This document shows, in pieces, positions 6,342-14,728 of a stretch of 64,000 nucleotides of DNA. Source of the stretch: an uncultured Oscillospiraceae bacterium (GTDB lineage Bacteria; Bacillota; Clostridia; Oscillospirales; Oscillospiraceae); the NCBI GenBank assembly GCA_934573855.1, contig CAKTMF010000009.1:1-64000 (forward strand), given 5' to 3'. Below the pieces are notes generated by a model. The model saw only the letters and a program-made list of their open reading frames with translations. It ran no database searches and had not been told where the DNA came from. How positions within the stretch are numbered: the first letter of the stretch is position 1; every line of letters starts with the position of its first letter. The translations under genes and the position numbers were made by a program.

Positions 6342-7646
6342 ATGGCGGTATCAACAAGACAGGTTAAGAATAAACGCGACAGCAACGGCGTACTGACCGG
6401 GCGACCCGGCACAGTTTACGACGTAAATATAAAGTACACCGCCCCGGACGGGAAAAAGAAATCCTATGCAAAAAAGGGCTTTGCCACCAGAAGGGAAGCG
6501 ATACAGCACGAAGCCGAAGTAAAAACGAAGCTCCAAAATCCAGGGCAAATCGCTTCTATCACTTCACAGAGAAAGCAAACCGTTGCAAGCTACCTTAACG
6601 ATTGGGTGGAGGGTTACGCAAGAGTGAACTTGCGCCCCTCTACCTATGACGGGTACAAAAGGACGATTGCGAACTATATCAATCCCTATATCGGCGGCGT
6701 TGCCCTCAATCAGCTTACCCCCGCTATGGTAGACAAAATGTTTCAGCAGATTATCGACAAGGGATTGAAACCGTCCACCGCAGCCGGGGCAAAACGTGTT
6801 TTAAGCGTGGCGTTGAGCCATGCCCGAAAATACCGCTACATTGAAACCAACGCCGCAAAGGACACGCTTACGAAGTTTGGAAAGAGCGACAAGACGCCCG
6901 ACCCCTACACGCCGGAACAGGTAAAAGACCTTATGCAGCGCGTGGAGGGTACAATTTGGGAAATGCCCGTTATTTTAGGCGGGCTTTACGGTATGCGCCG
7001 TTCTGAAATCTTGGGCCTGCGTTGGCGCAATGTAGACTTGGAAAACAACACCTTTGACGTTTCCGAACAGCTACCCTTTAAGGTGCCGCCGAAAACAAAA
7101 GTCATTGAGGAAATGGCACCACCGAAATCCAACGGGCGAACGCTGCCTATCACAGAGCTTGCCCGCCCGTTTTTCCTCAAACAATTTGCCATGCAGGAAG
7201 CACAGCGCGAACAGGCAGAAAAGGACGGGAAACCTTACTATGACAACGACCTTGTTGTAGCGAAGCCGGACGGTGCGCCTATTTCCGCGTCGTGGGTATC
7301 TTCACAGTTTGGCAAGCTGCTTGAAGATTTGAAACTGCCGCATATCCGCTTTCACGATTTACGCCATACGGCGGCTACGAATATGCACCAACTGACAGGC
7401 GACTTCTACACCGTAGGCGAAGTGCTGGGACACACGCTTGCGGGTATCGGCGTATCGCTTGGGCTGTCTATGAACTTTGAAGCCGTTACCGCCCGTTATG
7501 TGGACGTGCGGCTTGAACGCAAAAAAGAAGTCCTGGACGCTTATCATGGAGCTGTCAAACAGGTTGACCCGGCAAAGGCAAAGGAAGCCGAGCCGAAAAA
7601 AGCAAGGAACGCGGAAAAGAAAAAGAGCAACGAAATTGAACTTTAA
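6342..7646 (+). CDS. int: Tyrosine integrase (Tn916/Tn1549 type)
   Basis: A 434-residue tyrosine recombinase. The order is an N-terminal AP2-like arm-binding domain (about residues 10-60), a SAM-like core-binding domain (about 65-165) and a catalytic domain. Catalytic residues visible: Arg in YGMRRSEILGLRW (about 218), HDLRHTAATNM with His and Arg (about 338-341), GHTLAGIG with His (about 364) and nucleophile Tyr in VTARYVDV (about 386). A Lys/Glu-rich tail follows. Length fits the family. As the last gene of the element it marks the ICE end; tandem repeats follow at 7697. Confidence 0.95.
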   Translation: MAVSTRQVKNKRDSNGVLTGRPGTVYDVNIKYTAPDGKKKSYAKKGFATRREAIQHEAEVKTKLQNPGQIASITSQRKQTVASYLNDWVEGYARVNLRPSTYDGYKRTIANYINPYIGGVALNQLTPAMVDKMFQQIIDKGLKPSTAAGAKRVLSVALSHARKYRYIETNAAKDTLTKFGKSDKTPDPYTPEQVKDLMQRVEGTIWEMPVILGGLYGMRRSEILGLRWRNVDLENNTFDVSEQLPFKVPPKTKVIEEMAPPKSNGRTLPITELARPFFLKQFAMQEAQREQAEKDGKPYYDNDLVVAKPDGAPISASWVSSQFGKLLEDLKLPHIRFHDLRHTAATNMHQLTGDFYTVGEVLGHTLAGIGVSLGLSMNFEAVTARYVDVRLERKKEVLDAYHGAVKQVDPAKAKEAEPKKARNAEKKKSNEIEL

Positions 7647-7696
7647 CCGCCTTATCTCTTTACTGCTTCTTATAGCCTTTTATAGCCCCGCGTGGG

Positions 7697-7722
7697 ATTT
7701 GGGCACCATTTGGGCACCATTT
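7697..7722 (+). repeat. 11-bp tandem repeat next to int
   Basis: ATTTGGGCACC occurs twice in direct succession followed by ATTT. It lies 50 bases past the integrase stop, where Tn916-like elements carry arm-type integrase binding sites. The exact element border is probably between about 7,800 and 7,880, before the host terminator; I cannot define the core att sequence without an empty site. Confidence 0.5.
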
Positions 7723-7880
7723 ACCGCAAAAGCACCACCGACACAGGCGATAAAAGAAACGCCGAGAACGCGCAAAAACGTAGTGTTTATGCGGGTTTCC
7801 GGCGTTTTCCAATCCCTCAACCGACCTGAAATCATCTTGTGCAAGAGAGAATTATTCTACTATTTTTTATGATCGAACAG

Positions 7881-7920
7881 ATCGGGACAGCCTCCGCGAG
7901 TGAGACTGCCCCGATTTTGC
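7881..7920 (+). terminator. Hairpin between ICE end and the host MFS gene
   Basis: ATCGGGACAG (7881-7890) pairs with CTGCCCCGAT (7906-7915), one mismatch, followed by TTTTGC. It lies just past the stop of the minus-strand MFS gene and is more GC-rich than the DNA before it, so it is probably host sequence. Confidence 0.5.
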
Positions 7921-7924
7921 ACTT

Positions 7925-9106
7925 TTATGACTTCTCAGCGGCCAGCAGACATACGCCCATACCGGCGGCTGCGACGAGCGTGCCGACAAGCAGCGTCGCG
8001 CGTACGGACATTGAGTCGAACATCATGCCGCCAAGAAGGCTCGAGAATATCCCGCCGAGAGTCGTCATGGCATAGGATACCGCCTGCCCCCTTGCGGAGT
8101 CCTTATGCGGGACATACCTGTCGACATACTCGACAAGTGCCGGGGTGAGCATTGCGTAGGATACCGCCTGCAGCGTGTGTGCCGCGAACAGCCCGGTCAG
8201 ACTGGTCGAAAGGGCGATGCCGAGCGCCTTCAGCGCGAAAAACACCGCGCCGATACGGACGCAGCGGGGACAGCCTATCCTTCGGCTTATCCGGGCGTAG
8301 AGAAACATGACCGGCAGCTCCATGACCGCCATGTACGCGCAGATATTTCCCATGTCCTTCGTTCCGCCGCCGACACTGCGGACGATATTTATAAGAAAGT
8401 TATCAATAAGATGATGGGTAAAGAACAGCAGCGCCACGCCCAGCATAAGGACGCAGAAGCGCCTGTTCTCACCGATAAAGCGCACCATGCCGGAGCTTTC
8501 TTCTTTGCTCTCACGCGAGGGGGACGGGCCTTTTGCCGCCCGGCTTTTTGAGCCGAGAAAGAGCAGGACCGCCATCTGAAAAGCGGTCAGAACGATACCC
8601 GCCTCAATGAGCAGCTCGGATGAATGCCGCTCGACCAGCCGGCCGAGGACTGCCGCCGCCGCGGCATAGGCAAGTGAGCCGACTCCTCGCGCCGCGCCGA
8701 AATCCATGTCGTAGCCCATATCGTCCAGATCAAAGCAGAGCTGAGTTATCAGCGGCACCAGACAGGTGTTGACGGCTATGTACAGCCCGTAGCATATCGA
8801 AACGATCATGGAGCGGCCGGGAAAAGCACGAAAGGAGAGTATAAGGAACAGCTGGAGTATCAGAAGTATCCACAGCATGCCCGACGTGCCGAGTTTTTTT
8901 GAGCGGTCCACTATCCCTCCCAGCATTGGGGAGAGGGCGAAGGCGGCTGCGCTGCCTGCGGATATGACGACACCCAGCTGGGAGTTGGTGTAGCCCCTGC
9001 CCTGCATAAACACCGCGGCACAGCTCATGACCACATAAAGCCCCATCCAGTATCCGCCCTGAGCAAGGGCGTAGCCGGCGTTCATGACTTTGTTTCCTGC
9101 CTTCAT
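7925..9106 (-). CDS. MFS transporter (LacY-like subgroup)
   Basis: A 393-residue, twelve-span major facilitator protein. It starts MKAGNKVMNAGYALAQGGYW and has the cytoplasmic loop GGIVDRSKKLGTSG between spans 2 and 3, resembling the MFS A-motif. The subgroup resembles nucleoside/sugar permeases of the MFS_1_like type; substrate unknown. The ATG at 9106 has GGAGG upstream and overlaps the bioY stop (ATGA), so it is co-translated with bioY. The longer frame upstream is inside bioY and not a real extension. Pairing with a biotin transporter does not fix its substrate. Confidence 0.85.
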   Translation of the reverse strand: MKAGNKVMNAGYALAQGGYWMGLYVVMSCAAVFMQGRGYTNSQLGVVISAGSAAAFALSPMLGGIVDRSKKLGTSGMLWILLILQLFLILSFRAFPGRSMIVSICYGLYIAVNTCLVPLITQLCFDLDDMGYDMDFGAARGVGSLAYAAAAAVLGRLVERHSSELLIEAGIVLTAFQMAVLLFLGSKSRAAKGPSPSRESKEESSGMVRFIGENRRFCVLMLGVALLFFTHHLIDNFLINIVRSVGGGTKDMGNICAYMAVMELPVMFLYARISRRIGCPRCVRIGAVFFALKALGIALSTSLTGLFAAHTLQAVSYAMLTPALVEYVDRYVPHKDSARGQAVSYAMTTLGGIFSSLLGGMMFDSMSVRATLLVGTLVAAAGMGVCLLAAEKS

Positions 9107-9654
9107 TGAGCGCCTCCAAGATCGATCGCTCCGCGCACGCGCCTGCACACATACATCGCCAGAGCGAGCTTCACAAGATCGGGGACGATGTACGGCAGGA
9201 CACACAGCGACAGCACCGCGTTTACCGAGTACTCCGCGCCGCGAAGCCCCATAACATAGCGGAACCAGTATGTCCCCGCGGCGTAGCACAGGGCAAGTCC
9301 GAGTACCAGCACCGGCGCCTTCAGCCTGTCGTTCTTCAATAGCGCAGGCTCAAACGCGAAGTAGCAGAGCGCCGTGAGTATGAACCCGACGATATACCCG
9401 CCGGTCGGTCCGAGAATGTGTCCCACGCCGCCCTGGAACCCGGAAAACACGGGAAGCCCCGCGCAGCCGAGCAGGATATATAATCCCACCGCTATCGTCC
9501 CGTCACGCCCGCCCAGAAGCAGCAGAGCGCAGAATACCGCAAAGGTCTGCATGGTGAAGGGGACTGCGGACGGAACGGTTATCCATGAGCAGACCGCGGT
9601 CACACAGGTCATTATCGAGATGACCGCCATTCGTTTTGTCGTCAAGGTGCGCAT
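9103..9654 (-). CDS. bioY: Biotin transporter S component BioY
   Basis: A 183-residue, six-span protein with BioY hallmarks: the N-terminal VPFTMQTFAVFCALLLLGGR, GLPVFSGFQGGVGHILGPTG, and a later GAEYSVNAVLSLCVLPYIVP segment leading to DLVK. BioY binds biotin in the membrane and works with an energizing ECF module. No ATPase or EcfT is adjacent, but the shared ecfA1-ecfA2-ecfT set lies at 43-46 kb. It is tightly coupled to the MFS gene. No BirA operator palindrome is evident in the short upstream gap after the terminator at 9681-9710. Confidence 0.92.
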   Translation of the reverse strand: MRTLTTKRMAVISIMTCVTAVCSWITVPSAVPFTMQTFAVFCALLLLGGRDGTIAVGLYILLGCAGLPVFSGFQGGVGHILGPTGGYIVGFILTALCYFAFEPALLKNDRLKAPVLVLGLALCYAAGTYWFRYVMGLRGAEYSVNAVLSLCVLPYIVPDLVKLALAMYVCRRVRGAIDLGGAQ

Positions 9655-9680
9655 AGCATTTCCTCTAAAATAGTCTGAGT

Positions 9681-9710
9681 CAAAAAAACACCCTTGCGGG
9701 TGTTTTTTTG
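9681..9710. terminator. Bidirectional rho-independent terminator
   Basis: A perfect 13-bp inverted repeat: CAAAAAAACACCC, loop TTGC, GGGTGTTTTTTTG. It ends one base before the lipid kinase stop codon on the minus strand and precedes bioY. Confidence 0.9.
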
Positions 9711-9711
9711 C

Positions 9712-10611
9712 TTATCCCTGCAGCTCAAGGAAGCCGGGGATCGGGTGTACGTTAACTTTATCAAGAATACCGGAGCGCTCGCCGTCGAGCGACCACTCAA
9801 GCTCGGGCGGATTTTCCACAAAAATGTCCGAGCCGTGGGTGAATTCGATGTAGGGCGAGGAGTAATCCTGCGTGAGCAGCCCGCGGACGATATTGTTCAG
9901 ATCGAGAAGCGTCTTGGGCGCGCGGACGAGCAGCACCTCGAACACGCCGTCGCAGGTGTCGACCTCAGACTTTGGCAGCTCGATCGTCCCGGCGACGGAG
10001 AGCGAGTTGCACACCGCGCCGAAAATGTAGTCGCCCTCATGCAGCTCACCGTCAACGGTGATCTTCATGTGTATGGGCTTTATCTTGGATACGTCCTTTA
10101 TGCCGTCAATGAGGTAGGCCGTGTGGCCGAGCTGGTTCTTGAGCTTCTGGTCCGTGGTGTAGGACAGCCATGAGAACGCGCCGAACGCGGCGACATAGGT
10201 GAAATAGGACTCGCCGAAAATGCCGATGTCGTAGCGCCGCTTTTTCGCGGAGGCGATATTCAGCGCGGCCGTGGGAATGTCGGTAGCGAGGTTGTGCGAG
10301 GCGGCAAAGTCGTTGGTGCTGCCGCAGGGGATATAGCCGACGGGGACGTGGATGTCCGCGCGGGCAAGACCGGTGATGGTCTCGTTGAGCGTGCCGTCGC
10401 CGCCGGTGCAGCAGACGAGGTCATAATCGCGCCCGTATTTGGAGGCAAACTCAGTGGCGTCCCCGCGTTTGCCGGTGACGAGCAGCGTGGGGGCATAGCC
10501 GCCGACCATAAACGTGCGGGTGATGTCGGCGAGGTGCTTCAGTATCATCTGCTTGCCGGAGACGGGATTGATGATGAGAAGAGCGGGCTTGAAGTCTTTG
10601 TAGAGTTCCAT
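9712..10611 (-). CDS. Diacylglycerol/lipid kinase (YegS/DgkB type)
   Basis: A 299-residue soluble lipid kinase. The N-terminal catalytic domain carries NPVSGKQ (about residues 15-21) and the nucleotide-binding GGDGTLNE (about 69-76), then PCGSTNDFA. The C-terminal part forms the lipid-binding beta domain (EWSLDGERSG). DgkB-type enzymes phosphorylate diacylglycerol to phosphatidic acid. The start codon comes one base after the cdsA stop, so the two are an operon: CdsA uses phosphatidic acid, which makes DgkB-like recycling a sensible role. A second family member is at 60,590. Confidence 0.88.
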   Translation of the reverse strand: MELYKDFKPALLIINPVSGKQMILKHLADITRTFMVGGYAPTLLVTGKRGDATEFASKYGRDYDLVCCTGGDGTLNETITGLARADIHVPVGYIPCGSTNDFAASHNLATDIPTAALNIASAKKRRYDIGIFGESYFTYVAAFGAFSWLSYTTDQKLKNQLGHTAYLIDGIKDVSKIKPIHMKITVDGELHEGDYIFGAVCNSLSVAGTIELPKSEVDTCDGVFEVLLVRAPKTLLDLNNIVRGLLTQDYSSPYIEFTHGSDIFVENPPELEWSLDGERSGILDKVNVHPIPGFLELQG

Positions 10612-10612
10612 C

Positions 10613-11452
10613 TTACATTCCTTTCATTATCATGGACGCGACGCGGATACAGAAATACGCGGTGGGGATGGCGAAGAGCAGACTGTCGGCACGGTCGAAC
10701 ATGCCGCCGTGGCCGGGGATGAAGTTGGAGAAATCCTTGACCCCGATCATACGCTTGATGAGGGATTCGGCAAGGTCGCCGATCTGTCCGAGGGAGGAGG
10801 CGAGGACCGCGGTCACTACGCACACGGCGAGCGGCAGGGGAGAGTACAGCCCTCCGAGCCACGGGAGGTCGGCACACAGCAGACCGAGGCCCCACACGAG
10901 TATGCCGGTGAAAACGGACGAGACCGCCCCGCAGATCGTGCCCTCCCACGTCTTGTTCGGGGAGACGGCGGGGGCGAGCTTGTGCTTGCCGAAGCGCATG
11001 CCGCCGAGCATGGCGAAGGTGTCGCATATCCATGTCGAGAGCATTGCCAGCACGAAGGTCTCGAGCCATATATCGCTCGTGCCGATGACCATGAGCGCCG
11101 CAAAGAGCGAACACGGGTAAGCAAGTCCCGCCACGGTGTCCAGCGCGCCGTTGCCGCTGACGGTCTTTCTGAGTATGCCGGAGAGGAGCGCAAGGTACAC
11201 ACCCGCGATAAAGCACACACTGTAGGCGAACAGCCCCGCGTCAAGTATCGTCAGGAGCGCCTGCGCGCCGAGGTAGGTGATCATCACCCACAGCGTGCAG
11301 CGGATGTTGAGCTTTTCAAGATTCACGCTCAGCTCATAGGCGCACAGTATGCCTACCGCGGCGAAGAAAAGCACTCTTGTGACGGGGGAGAGCAGGATAC
11401 ATGTGAGCGTAATAATAAGCATTACTATTGCGGACAGGACCCGTGTCCTCAT
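10613..11452 (-). CDS. cdsA: Phosphatidate cytidylyltransferase
   Basis: A 279-residue integral membrane enzyme with seven to eight spans that makes CDP-diacylglycerol from phosphatidic acid and CTP. The family signature near the C-terminus is clear: SLGQIGDLAESLIKRMIGVK followed by DFSNFIPGHGGMFDRADS, holding the metal-binding aspartates. SPNKTWEG is also typical. In most Firmicutes cdsA sits between uppS and dxr; here it is away from that cluster and paired with a lipid kinase instead. Confidence 0.95.
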   Translation of the reverse strand: MRTRVLSAIVMLIITLTCILLSPVTRVLFFAAVGILCAYELSVNLEKLNIRCTLWVMITYLGAQALLTILDAGLFAYSVCFIAGVYLALLSGILRKTVSGNGALDTVAGLAYPCSLFAALMVIGTSDIWLETFVLAMLSTWICDTFAMLGGMRFGKHKLAPAVSPNKTWEGTICGAVSSVFTGILVWGLGLLCADLPWLGGLYSPLPLAVCVVTAVLASSLGQIGDLAESLIKRMIGVKDFSNFIPGHGGMFDRADSLLFAIPTAYFCIRVASMIMKGM

Positions 11453-11478
11453 TATTGATCATCCTTTTTCTTAAATTT

Positions 11479-11756
11479 TACCATCAGTTGACAAGAGCAT
11501 ACACGCCTGATGGCAAGTCTTTCCGGCGCTTTTTGTTCTTTTCGCCTTGATGGGTAAGGACACATCTGCGGCTCAAAAAGCAAAAATCACTCGAAAATCC
11601 AAAGCCGTCAGGTGCAAAGCAGTTTTGCCGGAGCGGAAATGCGTTCAGGCAATGAAAAGCACGCAGCCGATACTTGGTGTCTCGGCAAGGGCTTTGAAGC
11701 AGCTTGGACACATTTCCGCCCGTCAAAACCGTGTGTGTCCTTGTCAACTGATGGTA
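11479..11756. mobile_element. MITE-like element with perfect 17-bp terminal inverted repeats
   Basis: The left end TACCATCAGTTGACAAG (11479-11495) is repeated exactly, inverted, at 11740-11756. The similarity extends nine more bases inward with three mismatches. The 278-bp interior has no convincing gene, although a frame on the minus strand runs almost from end to end. TTAAA occurs at 11471-11475 and 11757-11761 and may be a target duplication, though three bases separate the left copy from the repeat. It lies upstream of a serine recombinase, with no proof of a link. Confidence 0.7.
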
Positions 11757-11980
11757 TTAAAGATCGAAAACACCCTAAATATAGCACAGGCGCCGCGATA
11801 TCTCAACAGACATTAAAGCGGTTTTTGGATGAATAAGGGTGAGTTTGCAAAAATTTAACAGATTCTTTCCCGTCTCTCTCCGGCGCTGTATACATATCAT
11901 AACTCTCTTCGGGAAGAAATATAGCCCTTTTCCGCCGCCCGGCCTACAATCTATCCATCACACAGATCGGAGGTAAAATC

Positions 11981-12574
11981 ATGGACTATGGCTATGCGCG
12001 TGTCTCGACAAAGGAGCAGAACGAACACAGGCAGCTCATCGCGCTTACGCGCTTCGGGCTTTCGGAAAGGAGCATTTATGTGGACAAGCAGTCCGGGAAG
12101 AATTTCGAGCGGACGCAGTACCGCCGGCTGCTGCGCAGACTGAGGGAGGGCGATACCCTCGTTATAAAGAGTATCGACCGCCTCGGGAGGAATTACGCGG
12201 AGATACTCGAGCAGTGGCGTATCATCACCAAGGAAAAGGCGGCGGCCATCGTGGTGCTGGACATGCCGCTGCTGGACACCCGGAAGAGCCGCGACCTGAC
12301 GGGTACGCTCATCGCGGACATCGTCCTGCAGCTTCTTTCATATGTCGCGCAGACTGAGCGCGACTTTATCCGCCAACGTCAGGCGGAGGGCATTGCCGCC
12401 GCGAAGTCGTGGGGAGTCCGCTTCGGCCGCCCGCCAATGGAAAAACCGCCGGAGTACCCGGCGGTGCTGGAGGCATGGAAGCAAAAAGAACTCTCCGCGA
12501 GAGGCGCTGCCGCAATGCTCGGCGTCACGCACGGAACGTTTCAGAAGTGGGCGGCGCAGGACACGGAGCGGTGA
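11981..12574 (+). CDS. Small serine recombinase (resolvase/invertase family)
   Basis: A 197-residue resolvase. The N-terminal catalytic domain (1-140) carries YARVSTKEQN with the nucleophile serine at residue 9, then VDKQSGKNFER, the SIDRLGRN motif with catalytic Arg residues, and AQTERDFIRQRQAEGIAAAK. The C-terminal HTH is AWKQKELSARGAAAMLGVTH. Start ATG 11981 has CGGAGG. It is a stand-alone gene; it may act on a DNA inversion or resolution site, but I see no obvious paired recombination sites nearby. The MITE-like element ends 225 bases upstream. Confidence 0.9.
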   Translation: MDYGYARVSTKEQNEHRQLIALTRFGLSERSIYVDKQSGKNFERTQYRRLLRRLREGDTLVIKSIDRLGRNYAEILEQWRIITKEKAAAIVVLDMPLLDTRKSRDLTGTLIADIVLQLLSYVAQTERDFIRQRQAEGIAAAKSWGVRFGRPPMEKPPEYPAVLEAWKQKELSARGAAAMLGVTHGTFQKWAAQDTER

Positions 12575-12787
12575 TAAAAGTACAGGTTTGTAGCCAGCCG
12601 TCAATATCATTTTTTCTATTTTTTATCAAGAAAAGTTTACCACATGAACAGCGTAAATGCAACGTTTTACGACACATATAACCGGAACGCATGAAAAATT
12701 AACCATGGGGAACAACCTGTACCATGATATCCATTTTCGGAAAAGTCAGCTCGAAATACACCTTGATTTGAAAGAGAGGAAATGTGC

Positions 12788-14493
12788 ATGAACCTGACCG
12801 GTTACCCGTCCATTGACAAGCCCTGGCTGAAATATTACTCCGAGGCGGCTATCAACGCCCCGCTGCCGGAGCGTACCGTCTGGGAAAACATCTACAAACG
12901 TAATAAGGATCATCTGACCGATACGGCGCTGCTTTACTTTGGCAAGAAGATTTCCTATGGGAAGCTGTTCTCTGAAATTGACAAAACGGCAAAAGCGCTG
13001 GCATACCTCGGCGTAAAAAACGGCGACAATGTTGCCATCTGTATGCCTGCCGTACCGGAGGCGATTTATACGATCCTTGCGCTTAACAAGCTCGGCGCAA
13101 ACGCAGGAATGCTCAATCCCACCTTCAGCGAAGCCCAACTGACGGATCGCGTCAATGAGATGGAAGCAAATGTTTTGATCGTAGTCAATGAACTGTACGC
13201 CACTATGCAAAATGTGATTCCCAAGACTTCCATAAAGCATATTGTCACTTGCCCGGCGGCCAATTCACTGGGCGCATTTGTGCGCCTGGTAAAAAAAGTG
13301 AAGCCTATCTCTGGAACGCTGAGGTGGAATGTGTTTATCCGGCAGGGGCGAGACACATCTTACCAAACGGCATCGTATGAGAAGCAAAAACCTGCCATTA
13401 TGGTTTTTTCTTCCGGCACCACTGGGGCTTCCAAGGGTATCCAGCTTACCAACGATGGCATCAATGCGACAGGCTGTGAATATGAATACGGTGGTTTTGG
13501 CTTCCAAAGACAGGACATCTTTTTTGCCCAAATACCGATTTGGTTTTCCACAGGAATAAGCGTCACCGTGCTGGTGCCACTCATCCATGGAGTAACCGTA
13601 ATTCTGGAGCCGGTATATGATTTTGAATTGTTCTATCAGCATATTTTGAAATACCGCCCAAATTTTCTTGTGACGGCGACAGGATTGCTGGATTATCTTC
13701 TCTGGATTATCTTCTGAATAAGCAGCCAAGATCGGAGGCATACCAGCAGTTCAAGTATCTGGTTGCTGGAGGTGAATATGTTGCGCCGAGTGCAGAGCAA
13801 AAGTACAATCAATGGTTATCGGATAATCATAACCCACATGGCTTGCACAAGGGCTATGGTATGTGCGAGTGTGGTGGAACAGTAACATCTACAAACGAAA
13901 GCAGCAATATTCTTGGCTCGGCAGGAATCCCTTTGCCTCATGTGACCGTGGCTGCATTTGATCTTATAACAGGCGAAGAAAAGCGCTATGGCGAGCGCGG
14001 TGAGATCCGTGTCCTGACACCATGCCGGATGTTGGGCTACTATAAAAAGCCAGCCGAAACCGCAAAGTATTTCCACAGCGATGCACATGGAAACGTCTGG
14101 GCATGCACCGGCGACATGGGCTATGTTGCAGAGGATGGAAATGTATATGTCAGCGGTCGAATCAACGATTCCTATGTCAACTCAAGTGGCAAGACGGTTT
14201 ATCTCTTTGACATTGAGCGGGCAGTTCTGGATATCCCGCAAGTTCGTCAGTGTAAGGCAATCGCCCATGAGATCAATGGTGTTATGACGCACATTTGCCA
14301 TACTGCCCTGATTGGCGGGGCCAATCAGGAAGAGACGCTGCGCATGATAAAGGAGCACTGCACTGAAAAGCTGGATGCGACCCATCAGCCAGAGTTGTTC
14401 CGCCTTTATGACGACGCACTGCCCGTTGCGCCCAGTGGGAAGTTGGACATAAGAAAAATGCAGGAGAACACAGACCATTTGATTCGTACATGA
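12788..14493 (+). pseudogene. Acyl-CoA ligase / AMP-binding enzyme, frameshifted by a 14-bp duplication
   Basis: An adenylate-forming enzyme of about 560 residues. The 5-prime frame carries the P-loop-like SSGTTGASKG and ends early in a TGA at 13715-13717. The rest continues in another frame with GYGMCECGG (A5-type motif), CTGDMGYVAEDGNVYVSGR (A7/A8 region) and the catalytic Lys in PVAPSGKLDIRKM. Removing one of two adjacent copies of CTGGATTATCTTCT (13688-13701, 13702-13715) restores a single frame reading LLDYLLNKQPRSEAY. So the gene is off through a tandem duplication, not decay. Base composition is more AT-rich than the neighbours, suggesting transfer. Start ATG 12788 has GAGG at good spacing; the ATG six bases earlier is too close to it. 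Confidence 0.85.
13688..13715 (+). repeat. 14-bp tandem duplication breaking the ligase gene
   Basis: Two exact adjacent copies of CTGGATTATCTTCT. The unit is not a multiple of three, so one copy gives an intact frame and two copies give a stop codon at the junction. Slippage or recombination could revert it. Confidence 0.9.
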
Positions 14494-14587
14494 AATCTAC
14501 ATCACAGAGGCCCTTCCGAGAACATTGATCGGCAAAGTGGATTTCCATTCGCTCGAGCGCATGGCGGCGGACGAGACCACGGAATAA
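14483..14587 (+). pseudogene. Remnant C-terminus of a second acyl-CoA ligase
   Basis: In a different frame from the upstream ligase, bases 14483-14587 encode a tail containing ITEALPRTLIGKVDFHSLER and then TAA. This is the standard A10 motif and C-terminus of acyl-CoA ligases, corresponding to DALPVAPSGKLDIRKM at the end of the upstream gene. It has the GC-rich codon use of the host. It therefore looks like the 3-prime remainder of an older host ligase gene displaced by the present, more AT-rich ligase. Confidence 0.65.
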
Positions 14588-14660
14588 GACCGCGGTACCG
14601 CAGCCTCTGTCGTGGAGCGGCCGCTCCGCGGCAAATCTCCGCCCGAAATGTAATTTAATG

Positions 14661-14689
14661 TTGTTAATCAAAGCAATATGTGCTACTAT
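14661..14689 (+). promoter_or_regulatory. Sigma-A promoter of the HerA-like gene
   Basis: TTGTTA (14661-14666), 17-bp spacer, TACTAT (14684-14689), 40 bases before an AGGAGGAGAG ribosome binding site. An ATGTAAAC octamer lies downstream at 14704. Confidence 0.65.
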
Positions 14690-14728
14690 TAACACATTAA
14701 ACATGTAAACAGGAGGAGAGAGACCCTT

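Noticed and set aside
9655..9680. A separate bioY promoter in the gap after the terminator
   Set aside because: The TTGACT and TATTTT boxes there are only 7 bases apart, and no proper spacing could be found.
11484..11747. An 87-codon open frame on the minus strand inside the MITE-like element
   Set aside because: It begins and ends within the terminal repeats, has no ribosome binding site worth noting and no protein-like composition; it is a by-product of the element.
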